Positions 32,111 through 42,083 of a stretch of DNA of 64,000 bases are shown one piece after another (the stretch's first letter is position 1; every line of letters starts with the position of its first letter). The notes under the pieces are model-generated. The model worked only from the letters and a program-made list of their open reading frames with translations, was not told the DNA's origin and made no database searches. Origin of the DNA: Tetraselmis striata (Eukaryota > Chlorophyta > Chlorodendrophyceae > Chlorodendrales > Chlorodendraceae); NCBI GenBank assembly GCA_006384855.1, contig VCJN01002485.1, positions 186,001-250,000 on the forward strand, read 5' to 3'. The position numbers were made by a program, and so were the translations under genes.

Positions 32111-33301
32111 AAAGGATTGCCGCAACTGTGAGCAAACTGTGAGGGTCGTTCAGGCCTTTTGCAGCGGGGGCAGCGGGTGCGTCGCTGGTGCCAGATTTTG
32201 CAGTCGGGAGGTATGGGTCGAATGTGCGATGGCGTCTACATAATCAGCAAGTCGGAAACTAAAAAAATTCAACATAGCCTTACATCGCAGCAAGGCCGCC
32301 CACCTTGCGACTGGCGTCGCTTCTTTTGAGGCCGGTTGCGACTCGCCGACAGCAAGGCGAGGGGGTGCGTCGCTCGTGCAGCTAGCAGTCGGGGGGGGGG
32401 GGGGGGGGGTCGAACGCGCGATGGCGACATATTTAGCAAGCCATAAAAATGCAAAGGTGGATAACATCATTATGTCGCAGCAAGGCCGCCCGCCTTGGCG
32501 ACGTGCGTCGCCTCGGTTGAAGCCGGCTGCGACTCGTCAGCGTCGGGCGAGGGGATGCGTCGCTCGTGCAAGGTTTGGGACTCGGGGGCTATCGGTGGAA
32601 CGTGCGATGGCGGCATAATAATTAGCAAGCCGGAAACTGCAAAAGCCTAGCTTAACCTTATATCGCAGCAAAGCCGCCCACCCTTGCGACTGGTGGCGCA
32701 TGCGAGCCGGCGGCGACTCGTCGGCAGCAAGGCGAAGGGGGTGCGTCGCTTGTGCCACGTTTTGCACTCGGGGGCTGTGGGTGGAACGTGCGATGGCGAC
32801 ATAATTAGACAGTCGAAAACTAAAACAGCCTAGCATAGCCTTACATCGAAGCAAGGCCGCCCACCGTGGCGACTGGCGTCGCTTCATTTGAGGCCGGCTG
32901 CGACTCGTCGGCAGCAAGGCAAGGGGGTGCGTCGCTCGTGCTTTGCAATCGGGGGCTGTGGGTCGAACGCGCGATGGCGACATAACTAGCAAGCCGGAAA
33001 AAACAGAAGCCCAGGACAGCAACCTTACATCGCAGCAAGGCCGCCCACCTTGGCGACTGGCGTTGCTTCTTTTGAGGCCGGCTGCAACTCGTCGGCAGCG
33101 GGGGCAGGGAGTGCGTTGCTCGTGCTAGTTTTTGGAGTCGGGGGCTGTCAGTCGAACGTGTAATGGCGACATAATTAGCAAGCCGTATAAAAATGCAAAG
33201 GTGCACCACACTACCACAGCATTACATCACAGCACGGCCACAACCCCCCCCCCCCCCCCCCCGCCCCCCGCCCTCCATCCCGCCTATTCCACAGCTCTTA
33301 C

Positions 33302-33640
33302 CGTGAGCATGGTGGTTGTCGCGCCTTTACCAGCCTCCGAGCCGCTGGCATCCGGCACGCCCCCACCCCCGCCTAATGCGAGCGCAAGTCCACAGGGTGT
33401 GGCTGCCGACGCGCCGGCTCCCTGCCCGCCGCTCTCCCCAGCCTGGCTATCGCTATGCGTAGGCCAGCCCTCGCCCGCATCGCCAGCGACAGCCAAGCTC
33501 GGCGACATGTCTGCCGCTGGCGGGCCCTGCCCCTGACCCGCCACTGACTGCGTATCGGCCCGGCTAGGTCCAACGGCAAGGGCCGCCACGCGACGAGAGC
33601 GTTGGGTGGGGGCACGTCGAGCAGACGAAGCCCTCGGTCG
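33302..33640 (-). CDS. Duplicated exon copy 2 (unknown Ala/Gly/Ser-rich protein)
   Basis: Second copy of the exon at 30828-31130. In frame upstream it has a basic stretch (SARRAPTQRSRRVAALAVG) that could be a nuclear localisation signal, then SVAGQGQGPPAADMSPSL and the same acidic Gly/Ala region, ending before GTAAGAG. A C-tract (33245-33262) again follows about 40 bp into the putative intron. The duplicated unit includes the flanking array edge (GCCGTATAAAAAT...), so exon and repeats were copied together. Confidence 0.4.
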
Positions 33641-34140
33641 AGCGGGTCGGGCGGACCGGCTGGCAGACTCTCGAGAGGGTGGCCGCGTGCGGGGGGGAAG
33701 CGGGGGGGGGGGGGGGGGGGGGGGTTGCTAGGCACCTCCATCGCGATGGGACCTACCCCAGCCTGCATGGCAGTAACCGATAGCGCGAGCTGCAAGTCTC
33801 TATAGCTGCCTACTCACCAGCCGTGCAGACCTACGCCGAAGGTAGGCGGAGTCCGTTCATGTCACGGATCCGGGCGTTCGCGCCTTTTTGTGTAAGTTAA
33901 GACCCTGCATGCCTGTGTCGCGTGGGATCCTTACCTATGAATTGTCGCTAACTGTCTGCCACGGCCCGGTTTGGGTTCTGGGCAGCCTTGGCGGTGGTGG
34001 AAAGGTATACTAGTAGCGACTAGCAGTACTGCGCAGCCCCCCCTCCACTCGAGTGGGCGGGATAAGGGATGGCGGCGGCGACGGCGAGTACAGTACTTTG
34101 CGCTGTATATGTATGTCTGTAGTACATTGTTTGGCGGGTG
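33641..34140. other. Right subterminal region of the insertion
   Basis: Contains a ~23-base G tract at 33701-33724 and no convincing coding sequence. This is the end that would hold the promoter of a minus-strand gene reading into 33640. Confidence 0.35.
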
Positions 34141-34208
34141 AGCTAGTAAATTGTCCCATTTTCAGTGAGTCAAAAGTGAAGTATAGTGGCCTCTACCGTT
34201 TACGCTAG
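34141..34208 (-). repeat. Right terminal inverted repeat of the 6-kb insertion
   Basis: A 68-bp arm pairing with 28230-28297. It is followed by ~27 bp to the presumed target duplication and the gypsy protease. Confidence 0.85.
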
Positions 34209-34235
34209 TATATTGCGCTTTTCTCGTTACATTGC

Positions 34236-35935
34236 TGTGCCGAATTCAATATAACACCTTCAGTACTGGTTGACAGCGGTGCTACTTTGAACTTTGCCAG
34301 CACCAAGTATGTCAAAGAGAATAAAATACCAACTTCACCACTTCAAAATAAAGTAAGAATTATTCTTGCTGATGGCAGGTTGGTTCTCGCTTCACAAAAA
34401 CTTACCCTTGAATTGAATATCAACAATTACACAATACCCATTGACTTCACAGTCACACTGTTACAGAATAATTTAAATCTGGTTTTAGGAATGCAATTCC
34501 TAAAACAACACAACCCACATGTTGACTGGGAATCTGGTCTTATGCCATTTCCCACAGGACTAAAAGGCCAATGCCAAACGGAGCCCCGCCAGGCCAATGT
34601 CAGAATGGTTCATGCTAGTGCCATGGCTAGAGAGATTGCCAAGCATGACCCCGACACAATTTATTTCTGCGCCATTGTTAAAGAATACAATGCCACCAGA
34701 GAGTGATGAGCTCGATATAGATTATGAGATAAATGCAATTGACACTGACCAGTCTGCAGCTCTATTGCGGAAGCAGAAACCAATATGCTCTCCACTTGAC
34801 AACCTTCCACAATTACGCCCTGGTATTGATAATGATATCCCTCTTGTTCCCGATGCTCAAGTTCATGCGGGAAAATATACAGATTGTCACCTACAGAATT
34901 AGAGGAACTAGGAACGCAACTGAATTCTTTTATTGAGAAACATTTTATACAGGAGTCCTTCTCTTCATATGCAGCTCCTGTCCATTTCGCCCGCAAAGCC
35001 AATGGCGGTCTGCGCATGTGCATTGACTACCGTCAATTGAACAAATACACCAAAAAGGTTGAGTTCCATGTTCCACCTGCTGATGCATTACTTGATATGC
35101 TATCTGGTGCTACTGTCTATTCAGCTCTTGATCTCGCCTTAGATTGTCACCAACTCCGGATTAATCCACATGATGTTCCTGAGACAGCGTTCATAACTGT
35201 CTATGGTCAATTCGAGTGGCTAGTAATGCCATTTGGACTCACCAGTGCTCCCTCCTCTTCTTAACGCCTGATGACATCTATACTCCAGCCACACAAGCAT
35301 ACCTTTATACTTGTATACCTGGATGATGTCTTAATTTTTAGCAACTCTCTTGAGGAACATTTGCTGCGTTTGGACACGGTTCTTACTATGCTCGAGTCTA
35401 ATGACATTAGGCTACGATTACAGAAATGATGGTTTGCCAAGAATGAACTCGAGTATCTCGGACATATGGTATCCCAGGCTTGTTTAAGACCCTCGCCTAA
35501 GAAAATTAAGGCTGTTCAGGACTGGCCCAGGCCTAAAACCCTTCAAAAAGTCCAACAATATCATGGTTTCTGCATTTTTTACCGACGCTATATGCGAAAT
35601 TATTCCGCAAATGCAGCACCTTTGTATGCCCTCACCAGAAAGGATAATATATTTGATTGGACAGTTGAATGCCAAGCTGCATTTGTTAAACTGAAACAAG
35701 CCTTGTGCCAGTCCCCAGTGCTGGCAAGCCCTGTCACCGGCAAAAGATGCTGAATTTGTAGTGGCTACTGACGCCATCAAATGTATGCCTTAGGTGATGT
35801 TCTGCTCCAGGCTAATGTTGATGGCCACTTACATCCCTGCTGCTATTATGCAAAGACATTGCAGGCTGCACAGACGAATTATCCCACCTATGACCAGAAA
35901 CTGTTGGGTGTGGTATACGAATCGGGTATTCAGGT
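34236..35935 (+). pseudogene. Ty3/gypsy pol, continued: aspartic protease, reverse transcriptase, start of RNase H
   Basis: The aspartic protease has the active-site LVDSGATLNF and the second motif LVLGMQFLKQHNPHVDW (frame to 34706). A frame change follows, then the RT: SSYAAPVHFARKANGGLRMC, IDYRQLNKYTKK, VYSALDLALDCHQLRINPHD, FGLTSAP (stop near 35264). After another frame break come LVYLDDVLIFSNSLEEHLLR (catalytic YLDD) and an in-frame TGA near 35428. The thumb/connection region follows to 35753. RNase H begins (FVVATDA, then frame-changed NYPTYDQKLLGVVYE sequence) and is cut off at about 35935, where the next tandem array starts. The integrase is missing from this copy. Low GC and T/A-ending codons distinguish it from the host genes. 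Confidence 0.88.
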
Positions 35936-38900
35936 TCAAAAACCATGGTCCTAACCCAAAACAACTACCCCTGGAGTAACAACGCCCGGCAAACTACCCC
36001 ATGAGAAAATCGAACTACGCCAAACCTCAGATAACCCCTGGATTCATTCGGGATTCAGTGGCCGTAATATCTACCCCTGGAGTAACGACCAAACCAATGA
36101 GTAACAGTCCACACAACTACCCCCGGAGTAACATCACCTCGCCGCCGACCGCTGCAATTACATCGCAAACGGCGGTACATCGGTCTTCATCGCCCTTTGG
36201 CGCCGGGAATAACGCCCGTTATTTAGGCGGGGGAGCTTGATATACATATGGCATTTTTCACACGACTCCACTTGGCATGTCGCCGGTTTATATGTAGCTG
36301 CGCAATTGCAAAAGGGAGTATTTGGGCTGAAAACCCATGGAAGTCAAAACAACCCAAAACAACTACCCCCGGAGTGACAACGCAAGAAAACTACCCCTGG
36401 AGCTACACTTCAGTTGCAACTACCCTTGGACTAACACCGCCTCTCGGACTCCCTCCTGTGTAACCTCGCAACGGCGGATACTTCAATATACATATCGCGG
36501 GCTATGATGCCCCTTCCGCGAGGGCGGAGCTTGATACACATATTGCGCCCTTTCGCGTGGCTTCATTCCGCTTGTCCACGCATGCACATGTGCGCATAGG
36601 CCAAGGGAGTTTTTCGGCTGAAAAACCATGAAGTTCATCACCCCAAGAAACAATACCTCGAGTACAATCGCCCGACAATCTTCCTCATAAGCCAACCCCG
36701 CCCCTGACACTACCCCCGGAGTAACACAGCCTGTCGAACTACCCCCGGAGTGACACCGCAACGGCGGCTACATCGGTCTACCTCGCCATATGGCGCCCCT
36801 CGAAGACCCCTTTCCGCGAAGCTTGATGCACATATTGCACCCTTTGTTGTGGCTTCACTCCGCTCGTCCCGGGCGGGGGGGGGGGGGGGGGGTGCAGGTG
36901 CGCCAAAGCCATGGGATGTATTTGGGCTGACAAAGCCATGTGATTCATCACTCCGAGGACACCCCTTTAGTACAATCGCTTGACGGCAATCCCCCCCCCC
37001 CCCCCTCTGAGTAACACCGTCCTCGACACTACAGGAGTAACGCCGCCTCGGACTACCCCTGGAGGGTACAGGGATATTTGCCCTTTATCCACCCCGGGAG
37101 TAACATCGCAACGGCGGGGACTTTTGTCTACATCGCGCTATGGCGCCCCTTGAAAGAACCTTTTAGGCGGAAAGGTTTGATATACACATTGCAACCTTTC
37201 ATGTGGCTTCATTTCGCTTGTCTTTGGAGGAAAAGAGGTGCAGAGGCCAAGGGGGTTTCCTGGCTGAAAACCCATGGAGGTGATATCCCCCAAGAAACAA
37301 TCCCTTGAGTACAATCGCCTGGCAGTCTAACCCGTGAAGTAAACCGCCCTTGACACTATCCCCGGAGTGAAACCGCAATGGCGGGTACATCGGTCTACAT
37401 CTACCTATGGCGCCCATCGAAATGCACCTTTCGGCGAAGCTTGATGCACATATTTTGCACCCTTTGATGTGGTTTCACTCCCCTTGTCTTGGGCGAAAGA
37501 ACGGTGCAGGTGCGGCGAAGCCAAGGAGGTATTTGGGCTGAAACAGCCATGGAATTCATCATCTCGAGGATACCTCGTCTTAAGTACAAACGATCGGCGG
37601 CAATTTCCCCGCCAAATGAGTGACACTGTCCCTGAAAATACCCCTGGAGTAATACCGTATATCGGACTACCCCTAATAACATCTCAAAGGCGGAGGCATC
37701 TGTCTGGATCGCGCTATGGGGCCCCTAATAATGCCCTTTTAGGCGAGGGAGCTTGATGCACATGTAGCATTCTTTCATGCGACTCCACTCCGTATCCCGC
37801 GGGTGAGAAAACGTGAAAGAACGCAAATGCCAACTACAGGGGATTCGGGGTGAAATACCTGTGTAGTAAGTCGGCCTCAAAAACAGCCCTAGTAGCACCG
37901 CCACTTAAAATACCGCTGGAGTAACACCGCCTTTCAAACTGCCCCTAGAGTTATTTCACAACGGTGGTTACATCGGTCTACATATCGTTTAGCCGCCGCT
38001 TTTAGGACTCATTTATGCGAAGCTTGATGATACAAATATTGCAACCTCAAATATTGCAACTTCACTTCGCTTGTCCCTTGGGACAAAAAGGGGGCAGGTG
38101 CGCTGGAGCATGTATTCGGGCGGAAAAATCATTGAATTCGTCACCAAAAGGAAATCCCTTATTCACAAAGGCTCCGCGCCAATCTTCCCCAGTGAGTAAC
38201 GTCCCTGACACTACCCCTGGAGTAACATCGCCTCTCGGACTACTCCTAAAGCACTATCGCCCCTGCGGGTACATCGGTCTACATTGCACTTTGGCGCCCC
38301 TTGAAAGACACCTTTCGGCGAAGCTTGATGCACATATTGCGCCCTTTCATAGGACTTCACTCGGCATGTCGCGGGGCAAATGTAGCTTCGCAAATGTTAA
38401 GGGGGGCTCGGGTTGAAAAACTTATGGTCTCAACCCAAAATTACCCTCGCGAGTAGCCCGGCGAACTACCCCATGAATAAAACCGCCCCTTGAACTTTCC
38501 GGAGGAACATCGCATCGTCCTGAACTACCCCTGGAGTGACACGTTTCGGCGGGTTCATCGTTCTAAATCGCGATATGGCGCCCCTTGAAATATTCCTTTC
38601 GGTGGGGGATCTTAATACAAATATTGCACCCTTGTATGTGGCTTCATTCCGCTTGGCCTTGAAAAAAGAGGTGCAGATGTGCAGAGGCCAAGGGGAGGTT
38701 TTAAGTGGAAAAGCGCAAAGCTAACCCCCACAAGAAACTATTTCTTAAATACGATCGCCCGGCAAATTACCCCAGCATACGTAACACCGCCAACAACCTA
38801 CCCCTGGAGTAAATTGCCTCCCAAACTACCCCTGGTATAACATCGCAACGGCGGGTTCACCGGTCTACATCGCCCTTTGGCGCCTCTCATGATGCCTCTT

Positions 38901-40195
38901 AATTGGGCGGGGGAGCGTAATACACATATTGCACCCTTTCATGTGATTCCACTCGTCCTGTCACGGGGTGAAAGCGGTGCAAGAGCGCTAAAGCCCAGGG
39001 GTATTCGGGCTCGAATAAACATTAAGAAGGAGCTACCCCGAGTAGCTACAACCGGAGGAACCGGAAAACTCTGCAATGAATACAACCGCCCCTGACAACA
39101 TCCCCGCCGGAGTAGCACAGCCCCTCGGACTACCCCTGGAGTAACATCGCCACCGGCGGGTACATCGGTCTACAATGCCCTTTTGGCATCCCGAATAATG
39201 TCCTTTTAGGCGAGGGAGCTTGCGGCGCATATTTCACCCTTTCATACAACTCCACTCGGCGATTCAGCATGTCGCGGGGTAGATGTAGCTGTGCAAATGC
39301 CAAGGGAGTATTCGGGTTGAAAAAATCATTGTCTTACCCGAAAAAAACTACCCCCGAAGTAGCAAGGCCCGAAAAACTACCCTATGAGTAATACAATATA
39401 TACCTGAAGCAAAAGCGTGAAAGTGTGCAAATGACAAGGGGTATTCAGGCTAAATACCCATATAGAAACTCGGCCCGGGAAGATACCCCCGGAGAGTACA
39501 TCCTCTTTTAACTACTCGAGTAACACCGCCTCTAAAACTATCCCCAGAGTGACACCGCAATGGCGGGTACATCGGTCTACATCGCCCTTTGGCGACAAGA
39601 CCCCTTTGGCGAAGCTTGATACACATATTGCACCTTTCATGTGTCTTCACTCCGCTTGTCCATGGGAAACAAACGGCGCATATATATGCGCAAAAGCTGA
39701 GGGGGTATTCGAAATGAAATAACCATGCACGAATTCATCACCCCGAGGAAACCTCTTCAGTACCGACGGTTCACGGCAATCTCCCCCCATGAGTAACACC
39801 GTCGCTGACACGACCACCCTTGGAGTACACCGCCTGTCGAATTACCTCTGGAGTAACATCGCAGCGGCGGGTACATTGGTCTTCATCGCCATGTCCTGCC
39901 CCGCCTAATGATGCCGCCCCCTTCTGGCGGCGCGGGAGCGTAATACACGTAATGCGCTATTTCACTCGCCATGTCACTCGGTAAAAGCGGTGCAAGCGCG
40001 CTGAAGCTAAAGGGGATTTCCGGGCTCAAATACATGGAATAACTCACCCCAAGTATCCCCCCCCCCCCCGGAGTAACAAGAAATCTACAATGAATAAAAC
40101 CGCCTTTCAAACTACCCCTGGAGTAGCACCGCCTCTCGGACTACCCCTGGAGTAACATGGCAACGGCGGGTACATCGGTCGTCATCGCCCTTTGG
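35936..40195. repeat. ~310-bp divergent tandem repeat array (about 13 units)
   Basis: Each unit has the order ACTACCCCTGGAGTAACACC (often two to four times), CAACGGCGGGTACATCGGTC, TACATCGCCCTTTGGCGCCC, GAAGCTTGATGCACATATTG, CACCCTTTCATGTGGCTTCA, then GGTATTCGGGCTGAAA with CCATGG. The AGCTTGAT marker (or its variants) falls at about 36234, 36528, 36820, 37173, 37438, 37750, 38021, 38322, 38609, 38913, 39217, 39612 and 39938, a spacing of 265-395 bp. Units differ by many substitutions and indels, so this is an old array. It begins inside the gypsy RNase H at a GGTATTCAGG...CCATGG motif. Open frames in it are short and not conserved between units. Confidence 0.85.
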
Positions 40196-40673
40196 CTGCA
40201 CAAATGTCATAGGTTCCTGGTATAATCGATCGCCCTTTATACCACAACCCTCGCGAGTAGGCTGCCCCCAACCGAGTCGTACAAACTCCCTTCCCACCCG
40301 TAGTCGGATCTCGGAGAGGCCGACGCAAGGCCGAGGTCGTACATGAATCATGTTCAGCAGCCTCATGTACAAGGCGGCTGTCCGGCGGCGCTACTGGGAC
40401 CACGAGTATTATTTGAAAGCCCCCCGTAGGGCTCCCCGGTCGTCGCAAGATCCGAGGACCTGCCACAATCGGCCACCGCGCTCAGCCCCATGCCGCACCC
40501 AGCCGGCACGGGTCTTAGGGGTAACCAACGCCCACCATGTGGAGGTGGGAGTGGTGCCGGCTGGCCTACCGCAGCCATGATTGTTCGCCGCCGGTAGGCC
40601 GCTGCTTTGTGGCAGGCGCCCGTAAACATAACATATGTCTACCGCAGAGCGTATCTGGCATGGCATAACTTCG
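40196..40673. other. Unique DNA after the array, no gene assigned
   Basis: It begins with the 20-bp direct-repeat copy described separately. Short frames exist on both strands (for example plus ARVLGVTNAHHVEVGVVPAG near 40510), but none has enough support to call. Confidence 0.35.
40206..40225. repeat. 20-bp direct repeat, left copy
   Basis: GTCATAGGTTCCTGGTATAA is repeated exactly at 42344-42363, bracketing 2.1 kb. It may be a target-site duplication. Confidence 0.55.
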
Positions 40674-41673
40674 CTATTTGACTACAACGTACCATCCTGG
40701 AGGTGCCGTGGAGCAGATGTTGACTAAGGGCAGATGTTGACTAAGCTCACTTAGTTGTGGTGCACTGCTACAGCATGAGTTCTCGAGCAGCCGGTGAGCT
40801 TTATCAACCTCACCAGCTGTTCTGACCTTGTTAGCCGCCGAGATGTTAATGTTGTTGCGACGCTGCTCGTCGTTAGCATCACGCCACTGCTGAACGAACG
40901 CAGATTGCTGCAGTATGGCACGGTGATGGATGCTCTTCATCCCAACGGTGACCATCTCCTTCGTTTGTCCCGTCATAATCTGGGAGACATGGCGAACATA
41001 GTCCGCATGGATGGTCTCCTGCTTCAAGAGCTGCTCGTCTGTCTCTAAGTGCACACTAACATGGGTGAGCCAACAACTCCTAATGCGGTACGACCCATAA
41101 CTGATGATGTTGTTGGGGCCACCACGCCACCACAGCTTCCTCCGGCCCTGCGCATCCAACACTTACAGCCCAACAAAGGCCTTGAGCCTGAAGGGGGGGC
41201 ACATTTGGGTCTGCCGGAACAACCCACACGCCCACCCGCTTCATCCCGGCGAACTCCTCTTGCAACTCCATCACCACTCGCCCGATGTTTGGCGGCTCCA
41301 GTGGGCCTACTAGGACGCAAGGGCGCCAATGCCGCTGCTGTAACACCATGAAAGCACTGGCTCTACGGCTCACCCCTACCGGAGCGGCGGCAGCTGGCAT
41401 ATGGGTCACCGCCCGGACGTCGTGAGTTGATGTGTGTACCCCGAGCTTTGGGCTGAGGATGCGGATCGGGTTCAAAACATACAGCTGCGGCGAAGGTCGA
41501 CCCCCGTCGCACGGTTGCGGGTCACCAGATCGATGAATAGCAGGGCGACTTGTGTGGCACCGTCGGCACCAGGGGGGAGATCGATTGTGGGCTGGCGGGA
41601 CTGCGGTTAAAAACGCGGAGGAGGCGGCGGGCGGCAGGTGGGAGTCGGGTGCCTGCGAAAGTTTCCGCGGCAA
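40674..41673 (-). CDS. Possible broken hypothetical gene
   Basis: Two overlapping minus-strand frames, neither with an ATG start. The upstream one (to 41080) includes ASAFMVLQQRHWRPCVLVGP and NIGRVVMELQEEFAGMKRVG. The downstream one (41162-40674) includes VSVHLETDEQLLKQETIHAD, VSQIMTGQTKEMVTVGMKS and QQWRDANDEQRRNNINISAA. Both have protein-like helical composition, and the transition near 41100 would require a frameshift or intron. No family is recognised. The location between exact 20-bp repeats makes a mobile-element origin plausible. Confidence 0.3.
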
Positions 41674-42083
41674 TGTTTGTTCGGATCTCGGGGGGTTGGG
41701 CTATGCTGCCGCGCGGCGCATCGAGAGTGGCGCCGACCGCGGTCTCATATGTTGCTCCTTAGGTCTGTTGATGCCCATGGTGGCTGTAGTGATGGTCTCA
41801 TGTGGAGCCTGCTCTTCACGCCTCTGTGGGCACTGGCCGGCGTTGGCTTGGACCGGGCAACATGTGGGAGTCGGGTGCTTGCGATTTTTTTGCGGCAATA
41901 TGGCTGTTCGGATCTTGGGGGGCTGGGCCATGCCGCCGCGCGGCGCATCGGGAGTGGCACCGACCACGGCCTTCTATTGCTCCCCGTGCTTGTTGATGTC
42001 CATGGTGGCCGTAGTGCTGATGGTCTCTTGTGGAGCCTGCTCTTTACGCCTCTATGGGCGCTAGCTGGCAGTTGGCTTGGTGG
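41637..42083. repeat. Tandem duplication of a ~225-bp unit
   Basis: 41637-41862 and 41863-42083 are two diverged copies (about 83% identical by eye), with landmarks GTGGGAGTCGGGTGC, GGCAATxTGxxTGTTCGGATC, GCCGCGCGGCGCATCG and GTGGAGCCTGCTCTTxACGC. The plus-strand frame through both copies is open and hydrophobic, but one exact period change alters the frame, so I do not call it a gene. Confidence 0.7.

Larger units (their letters stand above)
29010..33240. repeat. ~185-bp tandem repeat array (about 14-16 copies, two interruptions)
   Basis: Copies are marked by CCCACCTTGGCGACT, at about 29091, 29279, 29467, 29658, 29827, 30013, 30218, 30389, 30569, 31289, 31480, 32300, 32490, 32688, 32861 and 33046. 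Spacing is 169-205 bp within runs. Each unit also has a GGCTGCGACTCGTCGG box, a GGGGCTGTGGGTCGAA box and an ATGGCGACATAATTAGCAAG box. Units diverge by 10-25%. The array is interrupted at 30740-31140 by exon copy 1 and at 31550-32140 by unique sequence. Long open frames on the minus strand across it are by-products of the repeat. Confidence 0.8.
28213..34235. mobile_element. 6.0-kb inverted-repeat insertion inside the gypsy element
   Basis: 28230-28297 and 34141-34208 are 68-bp inverted repeats with one mismatch. The similarity continues imperfectly ~20 bp outward. Just outside, TGTGCTGAAGTCAATATAAC (28193-28212) is repeated with two mismatches at 34236-34255, suggesting duplication of ~20 bp of target coding sequence. 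The reading frame of the host gypsy protein is restored if the insert and one copy are removed. Inside are a plus-strand ORF, a ~185-bp tandem array and a duplicated minus-strand exon. No transposase family is recognisable, so the class is unknown. Confidence 0.75.
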
